Shown: positions 56,374 to 64,000 of the stretch, in pieces | How positions within the stretch are numbered: the stretch's first letter is position 1 | Layout of the letters: every line of letters begins with the position of its first letter | Source of the DNA: DATFVJ01 sp963851085 | GTDB taxonomy: Bacteria; Actinomycetota; Actinomycetes; Streptosporangiales; Streptosporangiaceae | NCBI GenBank assembly: GCA_963851085.1 | Contig: CAWKNX010000023.1 | Coordinates: 310,001-374,000, forward strand | Length of the DNA: 64,000 nucleotides | Direction: 5' to 3' | Notes under the pieces: model-generated | What the model was told of the DNA's origin: nothing | Database searches by the model: none | The model's input: only the letters and a program-made list of their open reading frames with translations | Translations under genes and position numbers: made by a program

Positions 56374-57969
56374 CGGGTGCCAATCCTGTGGGTAGGGGTG
56401 CGGTCGAGATAGCGGCCGAGTGCGATAGCCGGGGACGACCGCGATGATGACGAGCAGCGCGGCGTACGGCGCCGCGGCGGCATAGGAGGTGTTGGACTCC
56501 TGCGCCCAGAATGCGGTCGCGAGGGTATGCGCGCCCGTCGGGATGAGGATCAGGGTCGTCGTCAGCTCGATGACGGCCGACAGGAACACGAGACTGAACG
56601 CGGCGGCGAGGCCGGGTGCGATCAGCGGCAGCGTGACCCGGACCAGCACGGCCGCCGGGCGGCGGCCGAGGGAGCGCGCCACCTCCTCCAGCTGGGGCGG
56701 GGCGTGGGTGAGTGCGGCGCGCACGGCGATCAGCGCCAGCGGGAAGAACAGGACGGCGAAGCCGGCCATGAGCAGTTCCGGGCTCTGGTAGATCCCGATC
56801 GCGTAGTGCACGGCGAAGAAGACGAAGCTCAGCGCGATCACCGGCCCGGGCAGGCCCTGCACGAGATAGGTGGTGCGCTCCAGGAGGACCGCGCCGCGGC
56901 CGCGGTGCCGCACCGCGAGCAATGCCACCGGCAGCGCGGCCACGGTCGCCACGGCCGCCGCGGGCAGGCTGTAGGCGACCGTGCTCGCCGCCGCGGCGGC
57001 GATGGAGGCCTGCGGCACCGAGGAACGCTGACCCTGGAGCATCCAGTAGCCGATGATCGTGACCGGCACCGCGACGGCGGCACCCGCGAGAACGGCGAGC
57101 CCGCCCGTGACGGGGATGGCGGCGAGACCGAGGCGCTGGCGCCGGGGTGGCTGGGTCCCCTGCGGGCTACGGCGGCCTGTCCGCTTGGCCGCGGTCATGA
57201 TCGCGTCACCCGCGAGCACGGCGATGCCGAGCATGACGAGGACCAGCGAAAGCGCGCAGGCGGCAGCGGAGTCAAAGGCGACGCGGAACTCCGTGACGAT
57301 CTCGGTGGTGAAGGTCTGGAAGCCCACGATCTCGAACGCGCCGTACTCGGCGAGCAGAGCGAGTGCGACGACGAGACAGCCGCCGAACAGCGCCACGCGG
57401 ATCTGCGGCAGCGTGACGCGAAGGAAGACCTTGACGGGGCTGTGGCCGAGGCAGCGGGCGACCTCTTCGAGCATGGGGTCGGCCGCCGAAGGCTCGCCGC
57501 CACCGGCAGATATACCAGGGGGTAGATGCTGAGCGTCATGACGAGTACCGCACCGGTGAGGCCGTGGATCGCCGGGGCCACGGAGGTCCACGCGTAGCCG
57601 ACCACGAAGTCCGGCATGGCCAACGGCAGCACGATCAGCGTGGCCCACACCCGCCGGCCCGGCAGGTCCGTGCGTTCCACGACCCAGGCGCACGCGACGC
57701 CGATCACGGCGCACGCGGCGGTGACCAGCGGCGGTCAGGGTGGCGGTGTTGACGAGGAGCGTGGCGGTCAGCTGGCGCAGCAGCAACCGGATCATCTGCG
57801 CGCGGCCAACCTGGGCCGCCTCGCTGATCAGGAAGACGACGGGCAGCAGCAGCGCGCCCGCCACGAGCAGGCTGGTGCCGGCCACGACGCGCGGAACGTG
57901 GTGGCCGCTGGCGCGTCGCCGGCCAAGCAGGCTGACGTGGCCTGACGCGGCAGCGGGCAGGCCGCTCAC
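56370..57969 (-). pseudogene. Fe(III)-type ABC transporter permease (frame broken)
   Basis: FbpB-like double permease with about 12 membrane segments. Readable pieces are VVAGTSLLVAGALLLPVVFLI, IGVACAWVVERTDLPGRRVW, VLPLAMPDFVVGYAW, LEEVARCLGHSPVKVFLRVTLP (first EAA loop), LPGPVIALSFVFFAVHYAIG and LEEVARSLGRRPAAVLVRVTLP (second EAA loop). Frame changes occur near 57740 and 57490. A third, one extra base in a GGGG run near 56428, restores VVPAIALGRYLDRT before a TGA that overlaps the ATPase ATG. GTG 57967-57969 overlaps the binding-protein stop. Confidence 0.85.
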
Positions 57970-58978
57970 AGCAGCTGCGCCTGTTGCAGGAGGTTCAGTG
58001 CCAGCGACCCGTCGCCCAGGGCGGCGACACCGGCGGGGTCCGGGCGCAGCTGGCTGAATGGGATGAGGCGGCGGGCTCGTGGGTACGCCCGGAGCCGAGC
58101 GGGTACTCGAAGCTGTCGCCACGCGCGATGATCTGCTGTCCCTGCTTGCTGACGAGGAACGCGACGAACCGCTGCGCCGCGGACCCGATGCCTGCTCGAG
58201 GCAAGTACCGCCGCGCCGGAGACGTCGAGTACGTAGCCGGGATCGCGCGGCCGCGAAAGGCGCGATCGCCGAGTGCATGTTCGCCGCGCCGATCTCGTAC
58301 CTGAGCCGGTACCAGTAGTAGTGGTTGATGATCCCTATCTGTGCCTGGCCCGAGTTCACGTCGGCGGTGATCGTCTCGTTGTCCGGGTATACGTGGTCCT
58401 GCGGCGTTCGCCTTGATCGCGCGCAGCCACCGCAGCGCGGCGCGCTGCCCGTAGGCGTCGGCGATCGACGTGACCACTGGCTGGAAATCGGTCTCGCCTG
58501 GTGCGATCGCCAGCTTGCCGCTCCACTGCGGCCCGGCGAGCTGCATCACCGAGGTCGGGAGCTTGCTCCTCGGGACATCGCGCGTGTTGTACACGAGCAC
58601 GCTCACCCGTGCCGACACCCCTGCCCAGTCACCGCGCGGTGAGTCTGAACCTGGCCGGGACGTCGGCCAGCGTCGATGCGGGCAGCGCGGCAAGCAGATG
58701 CTTCTCCTGCAGCACGTCGAGCGCGGGCGAGTTCTCCGTGAACACCACGTCAGCGGGCGACGCCCGGCCCTCCTGCTCGATCTGCTGGACGAGCACGTCC
58801 TCATCGTCGGACCTGACCGCACGCTTGATTCCCGTCTGCCGGGTGAACGCGGCCACCAGCGCATCGGTTGTCTCCTCGTGCTGGCCGTTGTAGAGCGTGA
58901 TGCGTCTGGACCCGCTGCCGATCCGGCGGCGGCACCCGCGCTCCCGCAACCGGCGAGCGCAGCGGCCGCTATGAGCAT
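57966..58978 (-). pseudogene. Fe(III)-type ABC transporter binding lipoprotein (frame broken)
   Basis: FbpA-like protein, about 337 codons. MLIAAAALAGCGS gives a lipobox (LAGC) but the signal peptide is short, so the true start may be upstream across another break. Core pieces are RITLYNGQHEETTDALVAAF, ADVVFTENSPALDVLQ, VSVLVYNTRDVPRSKLP, HVYPDNETITADVNSGQAQ, IGIINHYYWYRLRYE (Tyr pair typical of Fe(III) binding) and AAQRFVAFLVSKQGQQII. The C-terminus LIPFSQLRPDPAGVAALGDG continues to TGA 57966-57968. At least five frame changes are needed, the densest in the window. Confidence 0.82.
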
Positions 58979-59140
58979 CCCCGATCGCTGACCGCTAAGA
59001 GCCTGCTTCTAACCGGTCGTCCGATCAGGCGAGCCGGTTCCGGGGTGCGGGCACAGGGACCAGGCCCGAGCGCCGTCGAGACATCTGCGTCCTCCATTTG
59101 CGATTTGCATTCGCCGGTGGAGTCGGGCGACTCTGATCAT

Positions 59141-59159
59141 TTAGGTAAGCCTCACCTAA
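59141..59159. promoter_or_regulatory. IdeR/DtxR iron box
   Basis: TTAGGTAAGCCTCACCTAA matches the 19-bp consensus TTAGGTTAGSCTAACCTAA at all but about two positions. It lies between divergent iron genes. Repression by Fe(II)-IdeR is established for such boxes in mycobacteria and streptomycetes. Confidence 0.85.
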
Positions 59160-59165
59160 AAAGAG

Positions 59166-59181
59166 TTAGGTAGCCTTAGCG
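59166..59181. promoter_or_regulatory. Variant iron box
   Basis: TTAGGTAGCCTTAGCG resembles the IdeR consensus with one base missing from the centre and a weak right half. It begins 6 bp after the main box, so two repressor dimers could bind side by side. Confidence 0.45.
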
Positions 59182-59283
59182 TCATTTACATTGTGTGACA
59201 TGTCAACCCCGGAGAGGCATATTCTTTGCATTCGCGCAGCAATCGATGCCGCCGCTGCGAGCGCTGGTGGAGGATGACCTGAC

Positions 59284-60016
59284 GTGAGTTCGACCTCGGA
59301 GCTGAGCTTCCCTGGCCGGGCGGAGATCCATCACACGCATCGTGACGTCACCGGGGGCTGGCTGCGGCCCACCGTGTTCGGCGCCATGGACGGCCTGGTC
59401 TCGAATTTCGCGCTCATCACCGGTGTCGCGGCCGGCAGCCACTCCGACACCGGCGGCGATCGTGCTCGCGGGGATCGCGGGCCTCGGCGCGGGCGCGTTC
59501 TCGATGGCGGCGGGTGAGTACGTGTCGGTCGCCTCGCAGGCGGAGCTCGCCCTGGCGGAGATCGAGATGGAACGGCGCGAGCACGAGCGGAGCCCGGGCG
59601 CGGAACAGGACGAGCTTGCCGGGCTCTACCGGGCTCGCGGCCTCGACCCGGCGCTCGCCGCCGAGGTGGCCAGGCAGCTTTCGCGCAACCCGGCGGGCGC
59701 CCTCGACGTCCACGTGCGGGAGGAGCTCGGGGTCTGCCTGACCGACCTGCCCTCGCCGGTCCTCGCCGCTAGCTCGTCCCTGCTGTCGTTCGCCGTTGGC
59801 GCGTTCCTGCCGCTCGCTCCTTACCTGCTCGGCGTGTCTTCGCTGCTTCCCGTAGTGGTCATCTCGGTGATCGGCCTGTTCTCCGCGGGTGCGGTCGTGT
59901 CGCGGGTTACCGCACGGAGCTGGTGGTCGAGCGGGCTACGCCAGCTCGTATTCGGTGTCGGGGCTGCCGCGCTGACGTTCGGGCTCGGCAGCCTGGCCGG
60001 AGGCGGGGGAATCTAA
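59284..60016 (+). pseudogene. VIT1/CCC1-family iron or manganese transporter (frame broken)
   Basis: About 244 codons. TFGAMDG-type N-terminus (VFGAMDGLVSNFALITGVAAG) is followed by a +1 change near 59452 and then AIVLAGIAGLGAGAFSMAAGEYVSV, the hallmark second helix. ASQAEL..E-M-ERREHE forms the cytosolic metal-binding segment, and three C-terminal helices follow. The family exports or sequesters Fe(II)/Mn(II). It is divergent from the iron importer across an IdeR box. GTG 59284 follows GGAGG. Confidence 0.87.
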
Positions 60017-60812
60017 GGCGCTCTGCACGTCATCGATACCGCGTGACCCGGTCCGCCGCCGGAGGTGGTACTCGGCCTCCTGCGCGCACTCGGACTGACC
60101 GGCCCGGCCGCGGAATCGGTCCAGGACGACCTCGCCGCGGCGGTACGCGTCGATCGCCGCCTCGGCGCACGAGTCGTCCGCAGGTCCGTAGTACAGGCCG
60201 TGCGGCAGAATCACCAGGTTGGCGGCGTGACGGTCCCCGCCGACGTGCGTGGTCTCCCAGACCTCCGTGGTGTGGCGCGTCGCGAGCATCGCCGCCAGCG
60301 GCCTGCCGAGCCGTGCGCAGCACACGTTGCGGCGGCCGTGCGTGCACACGAGCAGCAGCGGTCCTGGTACCGGGTCACCGAAGTCCCCTGGCCGGCCGAG
60401 CGCCAGGCCCGCGAGGTCGAGCCCGGCGAGGTCAGCTGGCTCCGCGACGGTGCGGCGCGCGAGCCAGGGCCGGGGCCCGGCACTCCAGCCCAGGTAGACG
60501 CCGAAGGGCGCGGGAATCGGATCAGCGCGCGCATCCCGTGGTATCGCCGCGGCGGCGCGCCGGCGGCCGGGCCGCCTGATCAGCTGAATCCGGATACCGA
60601 GGTGGCCCGCGGCCGAGACGGCCGTTCGAAGTGGCTGCGGGAATGCCGCTTCCGCAGGACTTACGGGGCCAGGGACCGGGATGCTCGATGAGCAGCCAGG
60701 CCCGCGAGGCGACGGGTGCGGACGCGAGGTACGGCTCCGTGCCCTCGTGCCAGCCCGCGCCGTGTTGGCACCCGGCGGCTGACGCTTCTCGACACCCTTC
60801 TGCGCCATTCAT
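59936..60812 (-). pseudogene. Sucrase/ferredoxin-like protein (frame broken)
   Basis: Thioredoxin-fold [2Fe-2S] protein of the sucrase/ferredoxin-like family. The N-terminus MNGAEGCREAS.. with ASAPVASRAWLLIEHPGPW is in one frame. After a change near 60665 come IRIQLIRRPGR, PLLLVCTHGRRNVCCARLGRPLAA (cluster cysteines), WETTHVGGDRHAANLVILPHGLYYG. It overlaps the convergent VIT 3' end by 81 nt, possibly because its own stop was lost. In other Actinobacteria such proteins lie near siderophore genes, as here; a role in iron release is an inference. Confidence 0.8.
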
Positions 60813-60832
60813 CACTTTAATCCCCCGAGGTC

Positions 60833-60847
60833 TTAACTAAAAGTTAG
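60833..60847. promoter_or_regulatory. AT-rich inverted repeat at siderophore operon
   Basis: TTAACT and AAGTTA face each other across two or three A residues between the divergent sucrase/ferredoxin-like gene and the siderophore operon. It is a poor IdeR match but stands out in GC-rich DNA and may be a weak iron box or the -10 region. Confidence 0.4.
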
Positions 60848-60911
60848 TAATTGAATACGCGACGTGATACTAGTAGGCGACGTCCCGGTGGATCGACATG
60901 GGTCAGGAGTC

Positions 60912-62099
60912 ATGCGCCTTCACCTCGTCGCCAGCAAGCCGACCGATTCGGTCAGCTACGGCATCCTTCCCGCCGCAGCACGTCTCGGCGTGGACGTCAT
61001 CGTCCTTACCGACCAGCCGGAAGCCCACGAGAAGCCGGACAGTCATCCGCCGGCCGACGTGGTCCGCTGCGACGTTCACGACGTGCGCGCCCTCATCGCC
61101 GCTGTCGCCACGCTCCCCGCGCCAGACGGGGTGTTCTCCAACTCCGACCACCTACAGGCGCAGACCGCGCTGGCCGCCGCCTACTTCGGCCTTCCTGGCA
61201 AGGACTGGCGATCCGCGCTGCGGGCGAAGAACAAGGCGCTCATGCGGCGGCGCCTCGCCGAGGCCGGTGACGAGCCGGTCGCCGCGGTCGAGCTTCCGCC
61301 GGGCGCCGACGTCCCAGACGGGCTGCCGTACCCCCTCGTGGTCAAGCCGCGTGACGGCGTCGCCAGTGAGGACGTTGTTCTCGTCCGTGACAAGGCCGAG
61401 CTGAGCAGCCGGTACGCCGAGATCGGCGCGCGCAGGCCGGACCAGACGCTGCTCGCCGAGGAGTACCTGCAGGGCGAGCTGTACACGCTGGAGACGCTGA
61501 GCGACGGCGTCACCACCTGGGTGCTCGGCGGATTTCACACCAGGCTTTCGTCACCGCCTTTCTTCGTTGAGGAACGGCTCACCTGGGACGACAGCCTTCC
61601 TCGGGGCGTGTGGCGACGCGTCGGGGACGCGCTTGCGGCACTCGGCGCGGGATTCGGCGCCTGCCATACCGAGTTCGTCTGGCCATCCCGCGGCGCGCCG
61701 CGCATCATCGAGGTCAACGACCGGCTGATCGGCGACCACTGCGACTTCCTGCTCGCCGATCTGCTCCAGGCACCGCTCTTCGAGCAGGTCCTGCGGATCC
61801 ATCTGGGGGAGCCGCTTGCCGCGACGCCACCGCGAGCACGGGGGCACGCCGTCGCGGACTATGTCGTAGCGGACACGAGCGGCGTGCTGACCGCCGCGCC
61901 ACCCCCGGCCGAACTCACCGGAGACGACGGTGTACGGCTCGTCTACCGGCCCCTGCGGGCCGTGGGCGACTCGGTCGAGCTGACCCGCACCAACCGCGAC
62001 TATCTGGGCGTGATTCGCGCCGTCGGCCCTGGTCGCGGGCCGGTCGAGAGTGCCGTCCAGAGCTTCCGCACCCGCAACCGCTGGCAGCTCACGCCATGA
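60912..62099 (+). CDS. ATP-grasp ligase of siderophore operon
   Basis: 395 residues. Pre-ATP-grasp domain (MRLHLVASKPTDSVSYG..) then ATP-grasp core: KNKALMRRRLAEAG, YPLVVKPRDGVASEDV, LLAEEYLQGELYTLETL and the metal site EFVWP..PRIIEVNDRLIGDH. It should join a carboxylate to an amine via acyl phosphate. ATG 60912 has AGGAG but only 2 nt away; GTG 60864 is an alternative. It overlaps the NIS synthetase by ATGA, so both likely build one siderophore. Intact. Confidence 0.85.
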   Translation: MRLHLVASKPTDSVSYGILPAAARLGVDVIVLTDQPEAHEKPDSHPPADVVRCDVHDVRALIAAVATLPAPDGVFSNSDHLQAQTALAAAYFGLPGKDWRSALRAKNKALMRRRLAEAGDEPVAAVELPPGADVPDGLPYPLVVKPRDGVASEDVVLVRDKAELSSRYAEIGARRPDQTLLAEEYLQGELYTLETLSDGVTTWVLGGFHTRLSSPPFFVEERLTWDDSLPRGVWRRVGDALAALGAGFGACHTEFVWPSRGAPRIIEVNDRLIGDHCDFLLADLLQAPLFEQVLRIHLGEPLAATPPRARGHAVADYVVADTSGVLTAAPPPAELTGDDGVRLVYRPLRAVGDSVELTRTNRDYLGVIRAVGPGRGPVESAVQSFRTRNRWQLTP

Positions 62100-63886
62100 C
62101 ACACCAGGCCGCCGCCGACCGGGCGGCGCACTCGCGCGGTACCCGTCGGCTACGGCCAGGCCAGGCGGGTCCCGAACACGAACTGTCCGTCCGCGTGCTC
62201 GACACCCTGCTGCGCGAGGACTACGCGAATCTGCGCCGCCACATCCAGGGCCCGGCCGGGGGGCAGTGCCTCGTGCCTGGCTGCGGGCCTGGCCTGCGTG
62301 TGCCGCTGGAGTCAGGCGGCTTCCTTGCCGACCTTCGGGTGGCGAGGGATGCGGGCCCGCTGTCGCTCGATGACGTGCTTGCCATGCTCGCCGCTGTCTG
62401 CGATCCGCGTGACCGCGGCGGTGTGGCGGCATTCACCCGCGAATGCCACGAGGCACTGGCCGCGCTGCGGCTCGCACAGCGGCACCGGCCGCGTGTCCTC
62501 GGCCAGCTGGCCGAGCTCAGGCACGACGGTGGCACGGCGGCGACCCGCGGGCCGCGCGGCGTGGTCTGGTACGACGCACTTGCCGCCGGGACCGGGCATC
62601 CTGTCTATCCGGCCGCGCAATGCCGGCTCGGCTTCTCCGCGGGCGACTATCTGCACTACGCGCCCGAGTACTACCCGACCTTCGAGCTTGCCTGGGTCGC
62701 GCTGCCTGCTGCCGCCGTCCGCCACGCCGGTGGTGAAGCTGCCACCTGGTGGCCCGTGCCTGAGCAGGTCGGGCTGCCCGCGGGCCTCGCCGCCACACAC
62801 GAGCTGTTGCCCGTTCATCCGGTGAGCGCCAGAGCCGCGCTGCCGGCCGCGCTCCACGACCGTGGCTTGCTGGCGGAAGCGCACATCGCGCCGTCCTCAT
62901 ATCTGCGGGTGATCCCCACGCTTTCCACCAGGACCGTGTCCGTCTGCGACGATCCAGCGAGCCACCTCAAGCTGCCGCTGCCGACGAGCACCCTGGGCCT
63001 GCGCAACCGGCGGGTGATCACACCGGGCAGCCTGGCGGACGGAAGGCTCGTGCAGGGCATTCTCGCGGCCGCGGCACGAATCGATCCGCTCCTTGACCGG
63101 CTGCTCGTCACCGACGAGGGAACGTACGGCCACGCCGGCCACGAGTCACTCGGCTACCTGCTGCGCCGTTACCCGCCTGGGCTCGAAGACAGCGACATCG
63201 TCTCGGTCGGTGCGCTGCTCGCTCCGGTGCCGCGGGCGGGCCACGGACACGCGGCTCCGCTGGTCATCGAGGACCTGTCCAGCCGGTGGTTCGGCGGTGA
63301 TCTCAGCAGCCTGCTCGATGTGTACTTCCGCGCGCTGTTCGACACTCACGTGCGGCTCCTGGCCAGGTACGGCATCGCCCTGGAGGCACACCAGCAGAAC
63401 ACCGCACTCGTCGTCGATGGGTCGGGGATCCGGCTGCTGATCAAGGACTTCGACGGTGCGCTGATTCATCTGCCGAGGCTGAGGAACGCGCTCGGCGCCC
63501 GCGGAGAGATCAGCGCGCCGCCGCCCGCCGCGTTCGCGGACCAGCGCATGCTCACCGGATCCGACGACTCGCTTGCCGATGTCTTCATCACGATCGTGGT
63601 TCACCTGTGTGCGGGCGCCATCGCGTTCGGCCTGGCGGAGCGCGGTGCCGCGGGCCAGGCAGAGCTGCTCGGCCTGATCAGGCGGCGGCTGGAGTCCGCG
63701 GTGGAAAGGCACGCGGGCCCAGGTCCTGCGGCGCTGCTTCGCGCGCGGCTCTTCGACGCGCGGCGGCTGCCGGGCAAGTCGATGGTGATCGCAGGAACCC
63801 TTGTCGCCAAGGACCGTCTCGGGGCCGGCGACGTCAACAAGTTCTACGGCACCAGTTGCCCCAACTACCTTCGGAGCGGGCGATGA
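62096..63886 (+). CDS. IucA/IucC-family (NIS) siderophore synthetase
   Basis: 596 residues, normal for the family. It condenses a carboxylate such as citrate with amines or alcohols through an adenylate. Motifs are LLPVHPVSARA, SSYLRVIPTLSTRTVSV, HLKLPLPTSTLGLRNRR, HESLGYLLRRYPPG, EAHQQNTALVV and LIKDFDGALIHLPR, with the C-terminal FerR-like/FhuF-type part. Operon member between the ATP-grasp gene and another gene starting at 63883 (ATGA overlaps at both ends). Intact. Confidence 0.93.
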   Translation: MTHQAAADRAAHSRGTRRLRPGQAGPEHELSVRVLDTLLREDYANLRRHIQGPAGGQCLVPGCGPGLRVPLESGGFLADLRVARDAGPLSLDDVLAMLAAVCDPRDRGGVAAFTRECHEALAALRLAQRHRPRVLGQLAELRHDGGTAATRGPRGVVWYDALAAGTGHPVYPAAQCRLGFSAGDYLHYAPEYYPTFELAWVALPAAAVRHAGGEAATWWPVPEQVGLPAGLAATHELLPVHPVSARAALPAALHDRGLLAEAHIAPSSYLRVIPTLSTRTVSVCDDPASHLKLPLPTSTLGLRNRRVITPGSLADGRLVQGILAAAARIDPLLDRLLVTDEGTYGHAGHESLGYLLRRYPPGLEDSDIVSVGALLAPVPRAGHGHAAPLVIEDLSSRWFGGDLSSLLDVYFRALFDTHVRLLARYGIALEAHQQNTALVVDGSGIRLLIKDFDGALIHLPRLRNALGARGEISAPPPAAFADQRMLTGSDDSLADVFITIVVHLCAGAIAFGLAERGAAGQAELLGLIRRRLESAVERHAGPGPAALLRARLFDARRLPGKSMVIAGTLVAKDRLGAGDVNKFYGTSCPNYLRSGR

Positions 63887-64000
63887 TACCCATACATGGC
63901 GGCGTTGCCGGCGATGGTCTCCTCACCGTGCCCGCGACGAGGCCGGCTGACGCGGATGCGCTCACCAGCGAGGCGCTGGTGAACTGCCTGGTCCGCGAGG
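63883..64000 (+). CDS. Probable second NIS synthetase (truncated by window)
   Basis: Only 39 codons are visible: MIPIHGGVAGDG.. then DALTSEALVNCLVRE at the window edge. ALVNCLVRE is typical of the N-terminus of IucA/IucC synthetases, suggesting a second enzyme of the same family. ATG overlaps the previous stop (ATGA). Confidence 0.6.
   Translation, partial: MIPIHGGVAGDGLLTVPATRPADADALTSEALVNCLVRE

Larger units (their letters stand above)
58979..59283. other. Divergent iron-regulated intergenic region
   Basis: 305 bp between the importer operon and the VIT gene. It holds one good and one variant IdeR/DtxR box and the VIT ribosome site (GGAGG near 59269). The part nearest the importer (58979-59095) may include its missing N-terminal codons but I cannot restore them. 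Confidence 0.6.

Overview
The window is chromosomal DNA from a high-GC actinobacterium. BldD, mihF, an IdeR-type iron box, a LexA-type SOS box, PASTA kinases and a core gene order shared by many Actinobacteria point there. A class 1B PyrD with a PyrK partner argues against Streptomyces itself and fits Streptosporangiales, Thermomonosporaceae or Frankia-like lineages. I cannot name the species.

0-22 kb: the 3' end of a phosphofructokinase gene, a divergent CGNR regulator/methyltransferase pair, a lipoprotein, thiI, and DAHP synthase (aroF) behind an aromatic-codon leader peptide and attenuator. Then come nfo, a four-PASTA Ser/Thr kinase, a TPP-riboswitch thiO-thiS-thiG operon, a ferredoxin-reductase-like flavoprotein, an Rv2175c-like DNA-binding protein, thiE, a repeat-rich membrane protein, a polyprenyl synthase, metF, a GNAT enzyme and a second kinase with NEW3-type extracellular domains.

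22-25.4 kb: a HEPN-family gene with a LexA box upstream, a 138-bp tandem array, palindromic mobile-element remnants and bldD.

25.4-36.2 kb: the pyrimidine operon pyrR-pyrB-pyrC-carA-carB-pyrK-pyrD-pyrF, with a PyrR-binding hairpin just upstream of the pyrR ribosome site. A 394-bp inverted-repeat element lies between pyrC and carA, and CarA carries a Gly/Ala insertion of about 104 residues.

36.5-55.2 kb: housekeeping genes in conserved order: mihF, gmk remnant, rpoZ, coaBC, metK, a cheB-cheR pair, priA, an unknown gene, def, fmt, rsmB, rpe, FMN riboswitch, ribE, ribBA, ribH, hisG. Many genes here and up to 60.8 kb carry single-base frame breaks, while the first 36 kb and the last 3 kb show none. 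gmk is decayed beyond simple indels.

55.2-64 kb: iron metabolism. An Fe(III)-type ABC importer and a VIT/CCC1 transporter are divergent across an IdeR box. A sucrase/ferredoxin-like protein and an ATP-grasp plus NIS synthetase siderophore operon follow, and the operon runs off the window.

The observations most worth a second look are the aroF attenuator, the LexA box at the HEPN gene, the decayed gmk, the regional clustering and +1 bias of frame breaks, the CarA insertion, the family of inverted-repeat elements and the iron/siderophore region.
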